64,000 bases of DNA from NCBI GenBank assembly GCA_041395385.1, contig JAWLAN010000012.1, positions 87,744 to 151,743 on the forward strand. The letters run 5' to 3'. Below the pieces are notes generated by a model. It was not told the origin of the DNA. It saw only the letters and a list, made by a program, of their open reading frames with translations, and did not search any database. Position numbers and translations under genes: made by a program. Below, one piece after another: positions 53,083-61,986 of the stretch (position 1 is its first letter; each line of letters begins with the position of its first letter). The stretch is from JAJVHZ01 sp041395385 (GTDB lineage: Bacteria; Pseudomonadota; Gammaproteobacteria; JAJPIJ01).

Positions 53083-54531
53083 ATGGCATTACGCCGAACC
53101 AAGATTGTTGGCACGCTCGGCCCTGCCACGGACGACCCGAACGTGATGCGATCGCTCATCCGCGCCGGGATGGACGTCGCGAGGATCAACTATTCCCATC
53201 AGACGCACGAACACCACGAGCGTCGATTCCAGCTGGTCCGCGAGCAGGCCAAGGCGCTCGGCACCGAGGTCGGCATCATCGCAGATCTGCAGGGGCCGAA
53301 GATTCGCATCGAGCGGTTTCGCGACGGTCCGATCTTTCTTGAGGAGGGCGACGCCTTCACCGTCGATACGGCGCTGGGGCCCGACGACGGCGACGAACAG
53401 CGCGTCGGAGTCACCTACAAGAACCTGTCGAAGGACGTGAAGTTCGGGGACAAGCTCCTCATCGACGACGGTCGCATCATCCTCAAGGTCGAACGCGTCA
53501 AGGGCACTGCCATCGAGTGCACCGTGCTCCTGGGGGGGCAGCTCTCCGACAACAAGGGCATCAATCGCGAGGGCGGCGGTCTTTCGGCCGCGACGCTCAC
53601 CGACAAGGACAAGGACGATTTACGGCACGCCGTCTACATGGGCGCGGATTACATCGCGATCTCCTTCGTCGAGACTCCGGAGGACATCGCCGTGGCGCGT
53701 GAGCTCATCAAGCTCGCCAACGGCAGCTGCGGGATCATCGCGAAGATTGAGCGCGCCGAGGCGCTCGAGCACGCCGAGGGAATCATCGAGGCCGCCGACG
53801 GCATCATGGTCGCCCGCGGCGATCTGGGCGTGGAGATCGGCGATGCCTACCTGGTTCCCGTGCAGAAACGCCTGGTGCGCATGGCAAGGCAGATGAAGCG
53901 GTTCGTGATCGTCGCCACCCAGATGATGGAATCGATGATCGACAAGCCGCTGCCCACGCGCGCAGAGGTCTTCGACGTCGCCAACGCCGTGCTCGACGGC
54001 ACCGACGCGGTGATGCTTTCGGCGGAGACCAGCGTCGGCCGGCACCCGACGCAGGCGGTGCAGGCCATGGCGCGCATCTGCCTGGGTTCCGAGCGGCAGT
54101 GGGAAGAGCAGGACTCGCAGGTGAGGCTGGACATCCATTTCGACCGGGTCGACGACTGCATCGCGATGTCGGCCATGTATGCCGCCAATCGCATCGAGGC
54201 CAAGGCCATCGCCGCGCTCACCGAGACCGGCAACACCTGCATCACGATGTCGCGCATGAACTCAGCCATCCCCATCTTCGCCTTCACGCGCCACGTGCAT
54301 TCGCAGCGCAAGGTCACGATCTACCGGGGCGTGTACCCGATCAATTTCGACGTCATGCACACGGAGTCCGCCGAGGTCAATCGCGAGCTGGTCAACATCC
54401 TCTCGTATCGCAAGGTGGTCGAGCAGGGCGACCTCATCATCATCACCAAGGGCGACTCCCGCGGAACCACCGGCGGCACCAACTCGATGAAGATCGTGCG
54501 CACGGGGGATTACATAGAGCGGCTGTTCTGA
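53083..54531 (+). CDS. pyk: Pyruvate kinase
   Basis: 482 residues, the size of the PykA (type II) group. Active-site regions are RRTKIVGTLGPATDD at the start, MDVARINYSHQTHEHH near 30, IAKIERAEALEH near 218, MVARGDLGVEIG near 240 and ATQMMESMI near 280. It makes pyruvate and ATP from phosphoenolpyruvate. NYSH replaces the commoner NFSH, and the segment GLSAATLTDKDKDDL is of the PykA type. It starts 8 bases after the pgk stop. Confidence 0.97.
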   Translation: MALRRTKIVGTLGPATDDPNVMRSLIRAGMDVARINYSHQTHEHHERRFQLVREQAKALGTEVGIIADLQGPKIRIERFRDGPIFLEEGDAFTVDTALGPDDGDEQRVGVTYKNLSKDVKFGDKLLIDDGRIILKVERVKGTAIECTVLLGGQLSDNKGINREGGGLSAATLTDKDKDDLRHAVYMGADYIAISFVETPEDIAVARELIKLANGSCGIIAKIERAEALEHAEGIIEAADGIMVARGDLGVEIGDAYLVPVQKRLVRMARQMKRFVIVATQMMESMIDKPLPTRAEVFDVANAVLDGTDAVMLSAETSVGRHPTQAVQAMARICLGSERQWEEQDSQVRLDIHFDRVDDCIAMSAMYAANRIEAKAIAALTETGNTCITMSRMNSAIPIFAFTRHVHSQRKVTIYRGVYPINFDVMHTESAEVNRELVNILSYRKVVEQGDLIIITKGDSRGTTGGTNSMKIVRTGDYIERLF

Positions 54532-54585
54532 GGCCGCAGGTCCCGGAAAGGGGCGACGCGCATCCTGTTTTCCGCGACCTCGCCT

Positions 54586-54613
54586 TTGCGGGGAATATGC
54601 CGCGTGCTATAAA
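54586..54613 (+). promoter_or_regulatory. Promoter candidate for fba
   Basis: TTGCGG (54586-54591), a 16-base spacer and TATAAA (54608-54613), with TG-C just before the -10 as in extended -10 promoters. It lies in the 219-base gap between pyk and fba, so fba probably has its own start as well as read-through. Confidence 0.5.
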
Positions 54614-54750
54614 CGTGCACACATGCTGGCTGGCGTCGCCGGTGGGCTCCGAAGCCTCCCGGGACCAGTCCCGACCGTCGCGTCACTCCCCTCCCAGCCG
54701 GCGCTAATCGATAGGCTCCAAATCAAATTTGGCAAACGAGGACGTATCCC

Positions 54751-55779
54751 ATGTCAGCAAATAGTCAGCAAATGGCTGCCGTCGCCAAGGCAATGGTCGC
54801 GCCCGGTAAGGGCATACTCGCGGCCGACGAGAGTTTCCCCAGCATCAAGAAGCGCTTCGACTCCATAGGCACCGAGTCGACCGAAGAGACGCGGCGGACC
54901 TACCGGGAGATGCTGCTCACGGCACCGGGCTCGCAGGAATTCATCAGCGGCGTCATCCTCTTCGACGAGACGCTGCGTCAGTCCACCGCCAAGGGCGAGC
55001 GCTTCGTCGACGTCCTCACCCGCAACGGCATCATCCCGGGCATCAAGGTCGACACCGGCTCGAAGCCGTTGGCCGGTTTCCCCGGCGAAGAGGTCACCGA
55101 GGGGCTGGACGGGCTGCGCGGCCGCCTGGAGGAGTATGTCAAGCTGGGTGCCAAGTTCTGCAAGTGGCGCGCGGTCATCAATATCGGCGCGGGCGTGCCC
55201 ACCCCCGCCGGCATACACGCCAACGCCCATGCGCTCGCCCGCTATGCCGCGCTGTGCCAGGAGCAGGGATTGGTCCCCATGGTGGAGCCGGAGGTCATGA
55301 TGGAAGGGGATCACGGCATCGAGCGCTGCTACGAGGTGACGGTGGCAACCCTGCGCGAGGTCTTCAACGAGCTCGCCGAACAGCGCGTCGTGTTCGAGAA
55401 CATGATCCTGAAGACGAACATGGTAGTTCCGGGCAAGAAGTGCGCAGATCAGGCCAGGCCCAGGAGCGTGGCCGAGATGACGGTGCGTGCGCTGCACACG
55501 ACGGTACCGGCGACGGTGGCCGGCATCGTGTTCCTCTCCGGGGGGCAGAAGCCGGAGCCCTCGACGTCCCACCTGAACCTGATGAACTCGATGGGCGTCG
55601 CCCATCCCTGGCCGCTGTCGTTCTCCTACGGCCGCGCCCTGCAGGACTCCGCGTTGAAGACGTGGGCGGGCAAGGCGGAGAATTTTCTCGCCGGCCAGAA
55701 GGCCTTGCTGCATCGCGCCCGGATGAACGGCCTGGCGACGCTGGGCAAATACAGCGACAGCATGGAGGCGGCTGCCTGA
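54751..55779 (+). CDS. fba: Fructose-bisphosphate aldolase, class I
   Basis: 342 residues, of the Schiff-base (class I) type: GKGILAADESFPSIKKR near 19, KVDTGSKPLAGFPGE near 99, KWRAVINIG near 139, and the lysine Lys221 in FENMILKTNMVVPGKK. SGGQKPEPSTSHLNLMN near 266 closes the barrel. There is no zinc-site pattern of class II aldolases. It cleaves or forms fructose 1,6-bisphosphate. A GAGGA lies 8 bases upstream. Class II is the commoner enzyme at this place in gammaproteobacterial series. Confidence 0.96.
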   Translation: MSANSQQMAAVAKAMVAPGKGILAADESFPSIKKRFDSIGTESTEETRRTYREMLLTAPGSQEFISGVILFDETLRQSTAKGERFVDVLTRNGIIPGIKVDTGSKPLAGFPGEEVTEGLDGLRGRLEEYVKLGAKFCKWRAVINIGAGVPTPAGIHANAHALARYAALCQEQGLVPMVEPEVMMEGDHGIERCYEVTVATLREVFNELAEQRVVFENMILKTNMVVPGKKCADQARPRSVAEMTVRALHTTVPATVAGIVFLSGGQKPEPSTSHLNLMNSMGVAHPWPLSFSYGRALQDSALKTWAGKAENFLAGQKALLHRARMNGLATLGKYSDSMEAAA

Positions 55780-55803
55780 CGGGGAGATCGACGACTCGCA
55801 AGC

Positions 55804-55833
55804 AAGAAAGGCGGGCTCTGGCCCGCCTTTCTT
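55804..55833. terminator. Strong bidirectional rho-independent terminator
   Basis: AAGAAAGGCGGGC (55804-55816), a 4-base TCTG loop and GCCCGCCTTTCTT (55821-55833) form a perfect 13-bp stem. The A/T-rich outer arms give a U-rich 3' side on both strands. It ends fba on the plus strand and the small lipoprotein gene on the minus strand. Confidence 0.92.
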
Positions 55834-55853
55834 GGTGGCTTGCCGCCGTTCGC

Positions 55854-56039
55854 CTATTGCGCCGGTGCGGATTCCGGCGCGGCCTCCTCGGTAGCGGCCT
55901 CGGAAGTCGCCTCGGCTGCCTGCTCGGTGGCTTCTGTTGCCGCTCCGGCGGCCTCGGCTGCGGGTTCCGCGGCCTCCTTCTTCTGGCAGCCGGCCAGGGT
56001 GAGACCCAGCAGCGCGACAGCGATGGCAAGGTATTTCAT
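55854..56039 (-). CDS. Small Ala/Glu-rich lipoprotein
   Basis: 61 residues. The lipobox LTLAGC puts the lipidated Cys at 18; the mature 44 residues are almost only Ala, Glu, Thr, Pro and Ser (low complexity). AGGAGGAAG lies 7 bases before the ATG, and the terminator follows the stop by about 20 bases, so a real small gene is likely. The role is unknown; such peptides may be envelope spacers. Confidence 0.8.
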   Translation of the reverse strand: MKYLAIAVALLGLTLAGCQKKEAAEPAAEAAGAATEATEQAAEATSEAATEEAAPESAPAQ

Positions 56040-56173
56040 ACAGTTCTTCCTCCTACGTGGGATCTACTGGTCGGGACGTCGCACGATACGGCAACTACCA
56101 TCGCACGATGTGAGAAGTCTACTCCATTCCGACGGCGGCCCGCACTCTTTGGGTGCCCACGCCACGCGATCGT

Positions 56174-57073
56174 TCAGGCCTGCCCGATGAGGCGCCGCTG
56201 CGCCTCCCGGTACTTTTCCGCAGTCCTTTGCAGCACTTCGGGCGGCAGGCGGGGACCGGGCGGCTTCTTGTCCCAATCCAGCGTCTCCAGGTAGTCGCGG
56301 ACGAACTGCTTGTCGAAACTCGGCGGACTGATGCCCGCCGCATAGGAATCCGCGGGCCAGAAGCGCGAGGAGTCCGGCGTGAGGACCTCATCGATCAGGA
56401 TCAGGTTGCCCGCCGCATCGGTGCCGAACTCGAACTTGGTGTCGGCGATGATGATGCCTCGCTGAGCCGCGTAGGCTGCCGCCTCCTCGTAGATACGCAG
56501 ACTTACGTCGCGCACCTGTTCGGCCAGCGAGCTGCCCAGGACGGAGGCGACGTGCGCGAAATCGACGTTCTCGTCGTGCCTGCCCGAGGGCGCCTTGGTC
56601 GCCGGCGTGAAGATGGGCTGCGGGAGTCGCTCGGCCTGCCGCAGGCCGCCCGGCAGCGCGATCCCGCAGACCGCGCCGGTGCGCTGGTAGTCCTTCCATC
56701 CCGACCCGATCAGATACCCCCGCACCACCGCCTCGACCGGCAAGGCCTTCAGCCGGCGCGCGATGACGGCACGTCCCCCGACCTGAGCTCGTTCGGCAGC
56801 GTCGGGCAGCACCTCCGCCAAGGGGCGATCCACGAGATGGTTCGGGATGATGCGCCGCATGCGCTCAAACCAGAAATTCGACACGGCGGTGAGCACCGCG
56901 CCCTTGCCCGGGATCGGATCCGGCAGGACGACGTCGAAGGCGGACAGCCTGTCGGTGGCAACGATGAGGAGTAGGTCGTCTCCGATCGCATAGACGTCGC
57001 GGACCTTGCCGCGGTAGAGGAGCGGCAAGGAGGTCAGCGAGGATTCGAACAGCGCGGTGCGGGTATCGGTCAT
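56174..57073 (-). CDS. purC: Phosphoribosylaminoimidazole-succinocarboxamide synthase (about 300-residue type)
   Basis: 299 residues from the ATG at 57073. YRGKVRDVYAIGDDLLLIVA near 20, DRLSAFDVVLPDPIPGKG near 41, RGYLIGSGWKDYQRTG near 124, and DTKFEFG near 205 are the ATP and substrate regions. Its length is that of the yeast-like PurC group, not the 237-residue E. coli type. It makes SAICAR in purine synthesis. It stands 35 bases after ubiI on the same strand. Confidence 0.96.
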   Translation of the reverse strand: MTDTRTALFESSLTSLPLLYRGKVRDVYAIGDDLLLIVATDRLSAFDVVLPDPIPGKGAVLTAVSNFWFERMRRIIPNHLVDRPLAEVLPDAAERAQVGGRAVIARRLKALPVEAVVRGYLIGSGWKDYQRTGAVCGIALPGGLRQAERLPQPIFTPATKAPSGRHDENVDFAHVASVLGSSLAEQVRDVSLRIYEEAAAYAAQRGIIIADTKFEFGTDAAGNLILIDEVLTPDSSRFWPADSYAAGISPPSFDKQFVRDYLETLDWDKKPPGPRLPPEVLQRTAEKYREAQRRLIGQA

Positions 57074-57107
57074 CTCGTCCGGTCTCCGGATCCTGCCCAC
57101 GATGGGC

Positions 57108-58349
57108 TCAGCGGATGCTTCGCACGCGGGCGGCCGCGGGCAGGTCCCCGCTCAGTCCCATCGCCAACCGCATGATCAACTCCTTGGCGGGCTGGCAGCG
57201 ATCGGTGAGCGACAGACCGGCCCCGCGCAGCCAGCGGACCGTCTTCAGGTCACTGCCGAACAGGTGCTTGAATCCGTCCATCGTCGCCTGCATGAGGCGA
57301 TTCTCGCCCGCGCGCCAGCGCTCGTAACGGCGCAGCGTGCGCAGCGCCCCGATGTCCGAGCCCGCGGCTGCGGCCACTGCAACCACCTCGGCCAGCGTGG
57401 CCGCGTCGAGGAGACCGAGGTTCGCGCCCTGCCCGGCGAGCGGATGTATGGAGTGGGCGGCGTCCCCGGCGAGCGCGATGCGCGGCAGCACGTAGCGCTC
57501 CGCGCGCGCCTTGGCGAGTTCGAAGGCCGCCCGCGGGCCGGCCTCCAGCACCCGGCCCAGCCGGTGCTCGAAGGCGGTCGCGAGCTCGCCGCGGAAGTCC
57601 TCGGCATCGAGAGCCAGCAGGCGTTCCGCGTGCGCCGGCGTCGTCGACCACACGATGGAGGACGTGCGAGCGTCATCGAGCGGCAGGAAGGCCAACGGAC
57701 CCTCGGCCAGGAAGCGCTGACGTGCGGTGTCATCGTGCGGGCGCTCCGTGCGCACGTTGCAGACCACGGCTCGCTGATCATAGCCGTGACGCTCGTAGCC
57801 TATCCCCGCCAGCGTGCGCACTCGCGAGGCGGCGCCGTCGGCGCCCACCACCAGCCGCGCCGAGACGCGCCGGCCATCCTCGAGCACTACCTCGAGACGA
57901 TCGGCCGTGTCCTCCCATGACTGCAGCGACGCCGGCCGCATGACGGTCACGTTCGGCAACTCCCGCAGACGCTCGCCGAGCGCGTCGCACAGCACGCGCT
58001 GCTCGACGATGTAGCCGAGGGTGGATTCCGTCAGCGCCGCGCTGTCGAAATTGATACGGCCCGTGCTGTGGGCATCCCAGACCTCCATGCGGCGAAAACA
58101 GCCGTGACGGCAGCGCTCGATCCGAGGCCAGGCACCGGCGTGGGCGAGGATGCGCGCGGAGGCGCGGGTGAGGGCGTAGACCCGAAGGTCATAGTCTCTC
58201 GGATCGGCCGGCGTCGCCGCGGCGGCCTCCACCGCCGCCACGCGCAACGACAGGCCCCCGAGCAAGGCAGCCACCGCCGAGCCCACCACGCCGCCGCCGA
58301 TGACGGCGACGTCGAATTCGGCCGGCGCGGCACGGCGCGACCGGATCAC
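57108..58349 (-). CDS. ubiI: FAD-dependent ubiquinone hydroxylase, UbiI/VisC type
   Basis: 413 residues from a GTG whose codon overlaps the ubiH stop (GTGA). FAD motif FDVAVIGGGVVGSAVAALLG near 12, and GDAAHSIHPLAGQGANLGLL near 292, the GD-motif form of UbiI/UbiF. It adds a ring hydroxyl in ubiquinone synthesis, C5 in the case of E. coli UbiI. Position after pepP and ubiH is as in E. coli. The open frame to 58898 is a shadow. Confidence 0.88.
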   Translation of the reverse strand: MIRSRRAAPAEFDVAVIGGGVVGSAVAALLGGLSLRVAAVEAAAATPADPRDYDLRVYALTRASARILAHAGAWPRIERCRHGCFRRMEVWDAHSTGRINFDSAALTESTLGYIVEQRVLCDALGERLRELPNVTVMRPASLQSWEDTADRLEVVLEDGRRVSARLVVGADGAASRVRTLAGIGYERHGYDQRAVVCNVRTERPHDDTARQRFLAEGPLAFLPLDDARTSSIVWSTTPAHAERLLALDAEDFRGELATAFEHRLGRVLEAGPRAAFELAKARAERYVLPRIALAGDAAHSIHPLAGQGANLGLLDAATLAEVVAVAAAAGSDIGALRTLRRYERWRAGENRLMQATMDGFKHLFGSDLKTVRWLRGAGLSLTDRCQPAKELIMRLAMGLSGDLPAAARVRSIR

Positions 58350-59563
58350 AACGGCCGACCCTGCAGCAGCCGCGACGGCGCCCCGCGCAGCCCGCTGCCG
58401 TCCGCCACCAGCCGCCGTTTCAGCAGCGGCACCAGCTCCACCGCCAGCATGGCGGCCTGCCTGGCCACGGCGTGCGGCCACCAGTCGTTGTAGAAGACCC
58501 GCGTGAGTCCATCGGTGAAGCGAATCGTACGCTGATGATCGGCGCGGCAGCGCGCGGCATAGGAACCGGTCACCGCCTCGGCACCGACGTCCAGGCCCGC
58601 CCGAGCCGCGTCGATGACGCACTCCGCGGCCACCGCCGCGTCGCGTACGCCGAGATTGAAACCCTGCGCCCCGTTCGGGTGAACGGCGTGGGCGGCGTTG
58701 CCGACCACGATGTAGCGAGCCCCGGCGATCCGGTCGGCGATCACCAGGCGCAGCGGATACATGCTGCGCCGACCGAGGCCCGCGAACTCCCCGAGGCGCC
58801 GGCCGAGCCGCTCCTGCACCAGCGCGAGGAAGGCGTCGTCGGGAAGGGATGCGGCCACGGTTGCAGCCGCGCTCGGAAGCACGTAGACCAGGCCGCAACG
58901 CCCCGCCTGCTGCGGCAGCACCGCGGCCGGCCCGTCAGGCGTGAACCGCTCGTAGGCCACGTTATCGTGAGGCCGGCCCGTTCGCAGATTGGCGATGATC
59001 GCGGTCTGCCCGTAGTCGCGCTCCCGCACCCCGATATTCAGCAAGCTGCGTGAGGGCGACTGCGCGCCATCGGCCACGATCAGGAGCCGGGCCTCGATGG
59101 TATAGCGATCCTCGCCTCGCTGCGCCGTCACCTCGGTCGCATCGCGGTCGTGGCGCAAGCCGACCACGCGCGCCGGACAGTGCAGCTCGCAGTTGCCCTG
59201 CGCCTGCAGGCGATGCATCAGGCTGGCGCCGAGGTCACGCGCCAGGCTCACGTGCGCCAGCGCATCGAGACCGAATTCCTCCGCGTAGAGCCGCACCACG
59301 CCGAATCGGCCCCGCTCCGAGACGTGTATGGCCCGCACCGGCGTGGCGGCGGGCGCGAGGTTCGGCCATACGCCGATGCCGCTCAGGACCCGTTGCGTCG
59401 CCGGCGACAGGGCCAGCCCGCGATCATCGAAGCTTGGCGGGGTATCCACCTCGAACGGTGCGGCCTCGAGCAGCGCCACCGATAGCGGCGCTTCGCGCAG
59501 CGCGCATGCGAGCGTGGCTCCCACCAGGCCACCACCCACGATGACGACGTCGTACCGGTTCAT
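58346..59563 (-). CDS. ubiH: 2-octaprenyl-6-methoxyphenol hydroxylase UbiH
   Basis: 405 residues. FAD-binding RYDVVIVGGGLVGATLACAL at the start, then DDRGLALSPATQRVL near 46, and VVGNAAHAVHPNGAQGFNLG near 286; the Asn-Ala-Ala-His form with PNGAQGFN is that of UbiH. It hydroxylates C1 in ubiquinone synthesis. It lies 7 bases after the pepP stop and overlaps ubiI, so all three are one unit. Confidence 0.92.
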   Translation of the reverse strand: MNRYDVVIVGGGLVGATLACALREAPLSVALLEAAPFEVDTPPSFDDRGLALSPATQRVLSGIGVWPNLAPAATPVRAIHVSERGRFGVVRLYAEEFGLDALAHVSLARDLGASLMHRLQAQGNCELHCPARVVGLRHDRDATEVTAQRGEDRYTIEARLLIVADGAQSPSRSLLNIGVRERDYGQTAIIANLRTGRPHDNVAYERFTPDGPAAVLPQQAGRCGLVYVLPSAAATVAASLPDDAFLALVQERLGRRLGEFAGLGRRSMYPLRLVIADRIAGARYIVVGNAAHAVHPNGAQGFNLGVRDAAVAAECVIDAARAGLDVGAEAVTGSYAARCRADHQRTIRFTDGLTRVFYNDWWPHAVARQAAMLAVELVPLLKRRLVADGSGLRGAPSRLLQGRPL

Positions 59564-59570
59564 TGCCGGC

Positions 59571-60890
59571 TCAGGCGGCGTGCGCCAGCGACATCAACGA
59601 CTCTATCTGCTCGACGGTCTTGGGCGCCTCGACGGTCAGCACCTCGTTGCCGTTGCGGGTCACCAGCACGTCGTCTTCGATGCGTATCCCCATGCTCCAC
59701 CAGCGCTTGGCCAGGCCACGGCTGCCGGCCTTGAAGTACAGGCCGGGTTCGACCGTCAGGGTCATGCCCGGCTCCAGCACGCGCCACTCGCCCCCCACCT
59801 TGTAGTCGCCCACGTCGTGCACGTCCATGCCCAGCCAGTGTCCGGTCCGGTGCATGTAATACGGACGGTACGCCTCGGCCCTGATGAGGGCCGCGAGCTT
59901 GCCCTTCAGGATCCCGAGCTCCAGCAGCCCCTTGGTGATGACGCGGACCGCGGCCTCGTGCGGTTCGTTCCAGTGATTGCCCGGTTTCACCTTCTCGATG
60001 GCGGCTAGCTGCGCCTCGAGCACCAGCTCGTAGGCCTCTCGCTGCGCCGCCGAGAACCGGCCGCCCACCGGAAACGTACGGGTCACGTCCGCCGCGTAGC
60101 AGTCGTACTCCGCCCCGGCGTCGATCAACAGCAGATCGCCGTCCTTCAGCAGCGCGGAATTCTCGCGATAGTGCAGGATGCAGCCGTTGCCGCCGCTGCC
60201 GACGATCGGAGGATAGGCAGTGGAGCGCGCGCCGCCGTGCATGAACGCGTGGTGCAGCTCCGCCTCGATCTGATACTCGTGCATGCCCGGCCGGCACACG
60301 CGCATGGCGCGTCGATGTGCCTCGACCGTGATCTGGGCCGCCTGTCGCATCGCGGTTATCTCCGCCTTGCTCTTGAACAGCCGCATGTCGTGCAGGACAT
60401 GTCCAAGCGCGATGAACTCCTCCGGCGCCCGCACCCCGGCGCGGCCACGGCCCCGGACCTGCGTCACCCAGTTGACCACCCGGTGGTCGAATTCGGCGTC
60501 CTGCCCCATCGTGTAGTAGACGCGCGCCTTGTTCTCGAGCAGTCCCGGCAGTATGTCGTCCATGTCCGAAAACGGGAATGCGTCGTCGGCGCCGTACACT
60601 TCGATGGCGCCCTCCAGACCGGCGCGCAACCCGTCCCAGGCCTCCCGCTCCGGGTCGCGCTCGCGACAGAAAAGTATGTACTCGCCCTGCGGCCGATGCG
60701 GCACCAGGACGGCCACCGCCTCGGGCTCGGCAAAACCCGTCAGGTAATAGAAATCACTGTCGGCCCGGAACGGAAATTCCACGTCCCGATTGCGGATCCG
60801 AACCTGCGCGGTCGGAATGATGGCGATGGCGCGGTTGCCCATGGTTTCCATGAGCTGCTTGCGGCGGCGCGCAAACTCCTGCTTCAGCAT
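59571..60890 (-). CDS. pepP: Xaa-Pro aminopeptidase
   Basis: 439 residues. The creatinase N-domain is followed by the metal-binding catalytic domain: LLIDAGAEYDCYAADVTRTF (Asp ligands) near 253, HRTGHWLGMDVHD (His) near 348, and LEPGMTLTVEPGLYF with its Glu. These five ligands bind two manganese ions. It removes N-terminal residues before proline. The upstream gap to zapB is AT-rich (60955-60985) and must carry its promoter; no hexamers were clear enough to list. Confidence 0.96.
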   Translation of the reverse strand: MLKQEFARRRKQLMETMGNRAIAIIPTAQVRIRNRDVEFPFRADSDFYYLTGFAEPEAVAVLVPHRPQGEYILFCRERDPEREAWDGLRAGLEGAIEVYGADDAFPFSDMDDILPGLLENKARVYYTMGQDAEFDHRVVNWVTQVRGRGRAGVRAPEEFIALGHVLHDMRLFKSKAEITAMRQAAQITVEAHRRAMRVCRPGMHEYQIEAELHHAFMHGGARSTAYPPIVGSGGNGCILHYRENSALLKDGDLLLIDAGAEYDCYAADVTRTFPVGGRFSAAQREAYELVLEAQLAAIEKVKPGNHWNEPHEAAVRVITKGLLELGILKGKLAALIRAEAYRPYYMHRTGHWLGMDVHDVGDYKVGGEWRVLEPGMTLTVEPGLYFKAGSRGLAKRWWSMGIRIEDDVLVTRNGNEVLTVEAPKTVEQIESLMSLAHAA

Positions 60891-61006
60891 GCTGGCAATA
60901 CTCTTCGCGTGCGACGCGTGGACCTGAGATCGGAAAAATGCAAGGTATGTACGACCATAATTATCATCGACAATTTATCACAACTGCGCACGCACGACCG
61001 GCGCTG

Positions 61007-61035
61007 TTGACCCCCTCTGATGGCCGCTCTATATT
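61007..61035 (+). promoter_or_regulatory. Sigma-70 promoter of the zapB-like/zapA unit
   Basis: TTGACC (61007-61012), a 17-base spacer and TATATT (61030-61035), each five of six to consensus. Start would be near 61042, 48 bases before the first ATG. Confidence 0.8.
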
Positions 61036-61089
61036 GGCCGGAACCGGGGGAACCCGCAGCCGGATTCGCACCCTACGCGCACTAGGCAG

Positions 61090-61314
61090 ATGAACGAACA
61101 AGAGACTGAATCGCTGGACTTGGCGGCGCTCGAGGCGCGCGTCGACGAGCTCATTCGTACGATCGACAAGCTCTCCAACGAGAATCGCGCGTTGAAATCG
61201 CAGCAGGTCACCTTGTCGGCGGAACGTTCGTTGCTGATCGAGAAGACCGAGATGGCGCGTACGCGCGTGGAATCGATGATCGCCCGCCTGAAGGCCATGG
61301 AAACCCGCCAATGA
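61090..61314 (+). CDS. Small coiled-coil protein, ZapB-like
   Basis: 74 residues, almost wholly one heptad-patterned coiled coil (LAALEARVDELIRTIDKL through RVESMIARLKAM). It belongs to the short coiled-coil family commonly found before zapA and related in shape to ZapB. Probably bound to the cell-division ring through ZapA. The stop overlaps the zapA start by four bases (ATGA). Confidence 0.85.
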   Translation: MNEQETESLDLAALEARVDELIRTIDKLSNENRALKSQQVTLSAERSLLIEKTEMARTRVESMIARLKAMETRQ

Positions 61315-61643
61315 GTGACGCGCCCAAGCCCGTACCCGTGACCATACTCGACAAGGAATATCTTGTCGCCTGCGCCGAGAACGAGCGCGAGTCGCTTTTC
61401 CAGGCGGCCGAGTTCCTCAACAAGCGCATGAAGCAGCTGCGCGACTCCGGAAAGATTATCGGTGCGGAACGTATCGCCGTGATGGCGGCCCTGAATATCG
61501 CGCACGAATATCAGGACTACCGCAACCAGAAAGAGGGTTATACTCTGAACATCGGCGCGAGCCTGAAGCGGATTCAGAGCAAGATCGCGGGCGCGCTGAG
61601 CCGCGAGGAACAACTGGAGCTCACCGACGTCTCATCGAGCTGA
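61311..61643 (+). CDS. zapA: Cell division protein ZapA
   Basis: 110 residues. PVPVTILDKEYLVACAENE at the start is the ZapA head domain, followed by LNKRMKQLRDSGKIIGAERI and the ALNIAHEY helix and a C-terminal coiled coil. ZapA bundles FtsZ filaments. It is coupled to the ZapB-like gene and directly precedes 6S RNA, the classic gammaproteobacterial arrangement. Confidence 0.95.
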   Translation: MSDAPKPVPVTILDKEYLVACAENERESLFQAAEFLNKRMKQLRDSGKIIGAERIAVMAALNIAHEYQDYRNQKEGYTLNIGASLKRIQSKIAGALSREEQLELTDVSSS

Positions 61644-61707
61644 ACGCCGGTGATCGAGCGGGGACGGCCGCGCGACGCCCGATGGCGGCGCGGAGTCGAT
61701 ACAAAGA

Positions 61708-61894
61708 ATTCTCTGGGGTGTGCGTGAGCAGGCCGGGTATTCTTGAGCCTATACGTTACATCCACCAGGAGTTGACCGAAAAACGGCGATGTTGAGCTAT
61801 GCCGTCACGTGCGGAAAGCCTGATTCGCCCGGAACGACTCCAATCTTGAACCTGCGGTTCAAGTCGATGGTCGGCAACGGCATCCCGGAGATCC
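61708..61894 (+). ncRNA. ssrS: 6S RNA
   Basis: About 187 bases, the size of E. coli 6S RNA (183-184). The ends pair as in 6S: TTCTCTGGGGTG near the start and CATCCCGGAGATCC at the end. The internal hairpin CTTGAACC ... GGTTCAAG (61843-61865) matches the well-known CUUGAACC/GGUUCAAG element of 6S, and GAGCAGGCCGGGT and TCGGCAACGGC frame the central bubble. A -10 like GATACA (61698-61703) sits just before, and CTTTTT follows at 61897-61902. It binds the RNA polymerase-sigma-70 holoenzyme in stationary phase. It lies 64 bases after zapA. Confidence 0.9.
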
Positions 61895-61986
61895 ACCTTT
61901 TTCGCCAGGCGCACATCCTCCCGGACCGGTCTGGAGTTTGACCGGCCAACGCCGGGGCGCCGGGAGCTGCTTCCCGACGCATTCCC

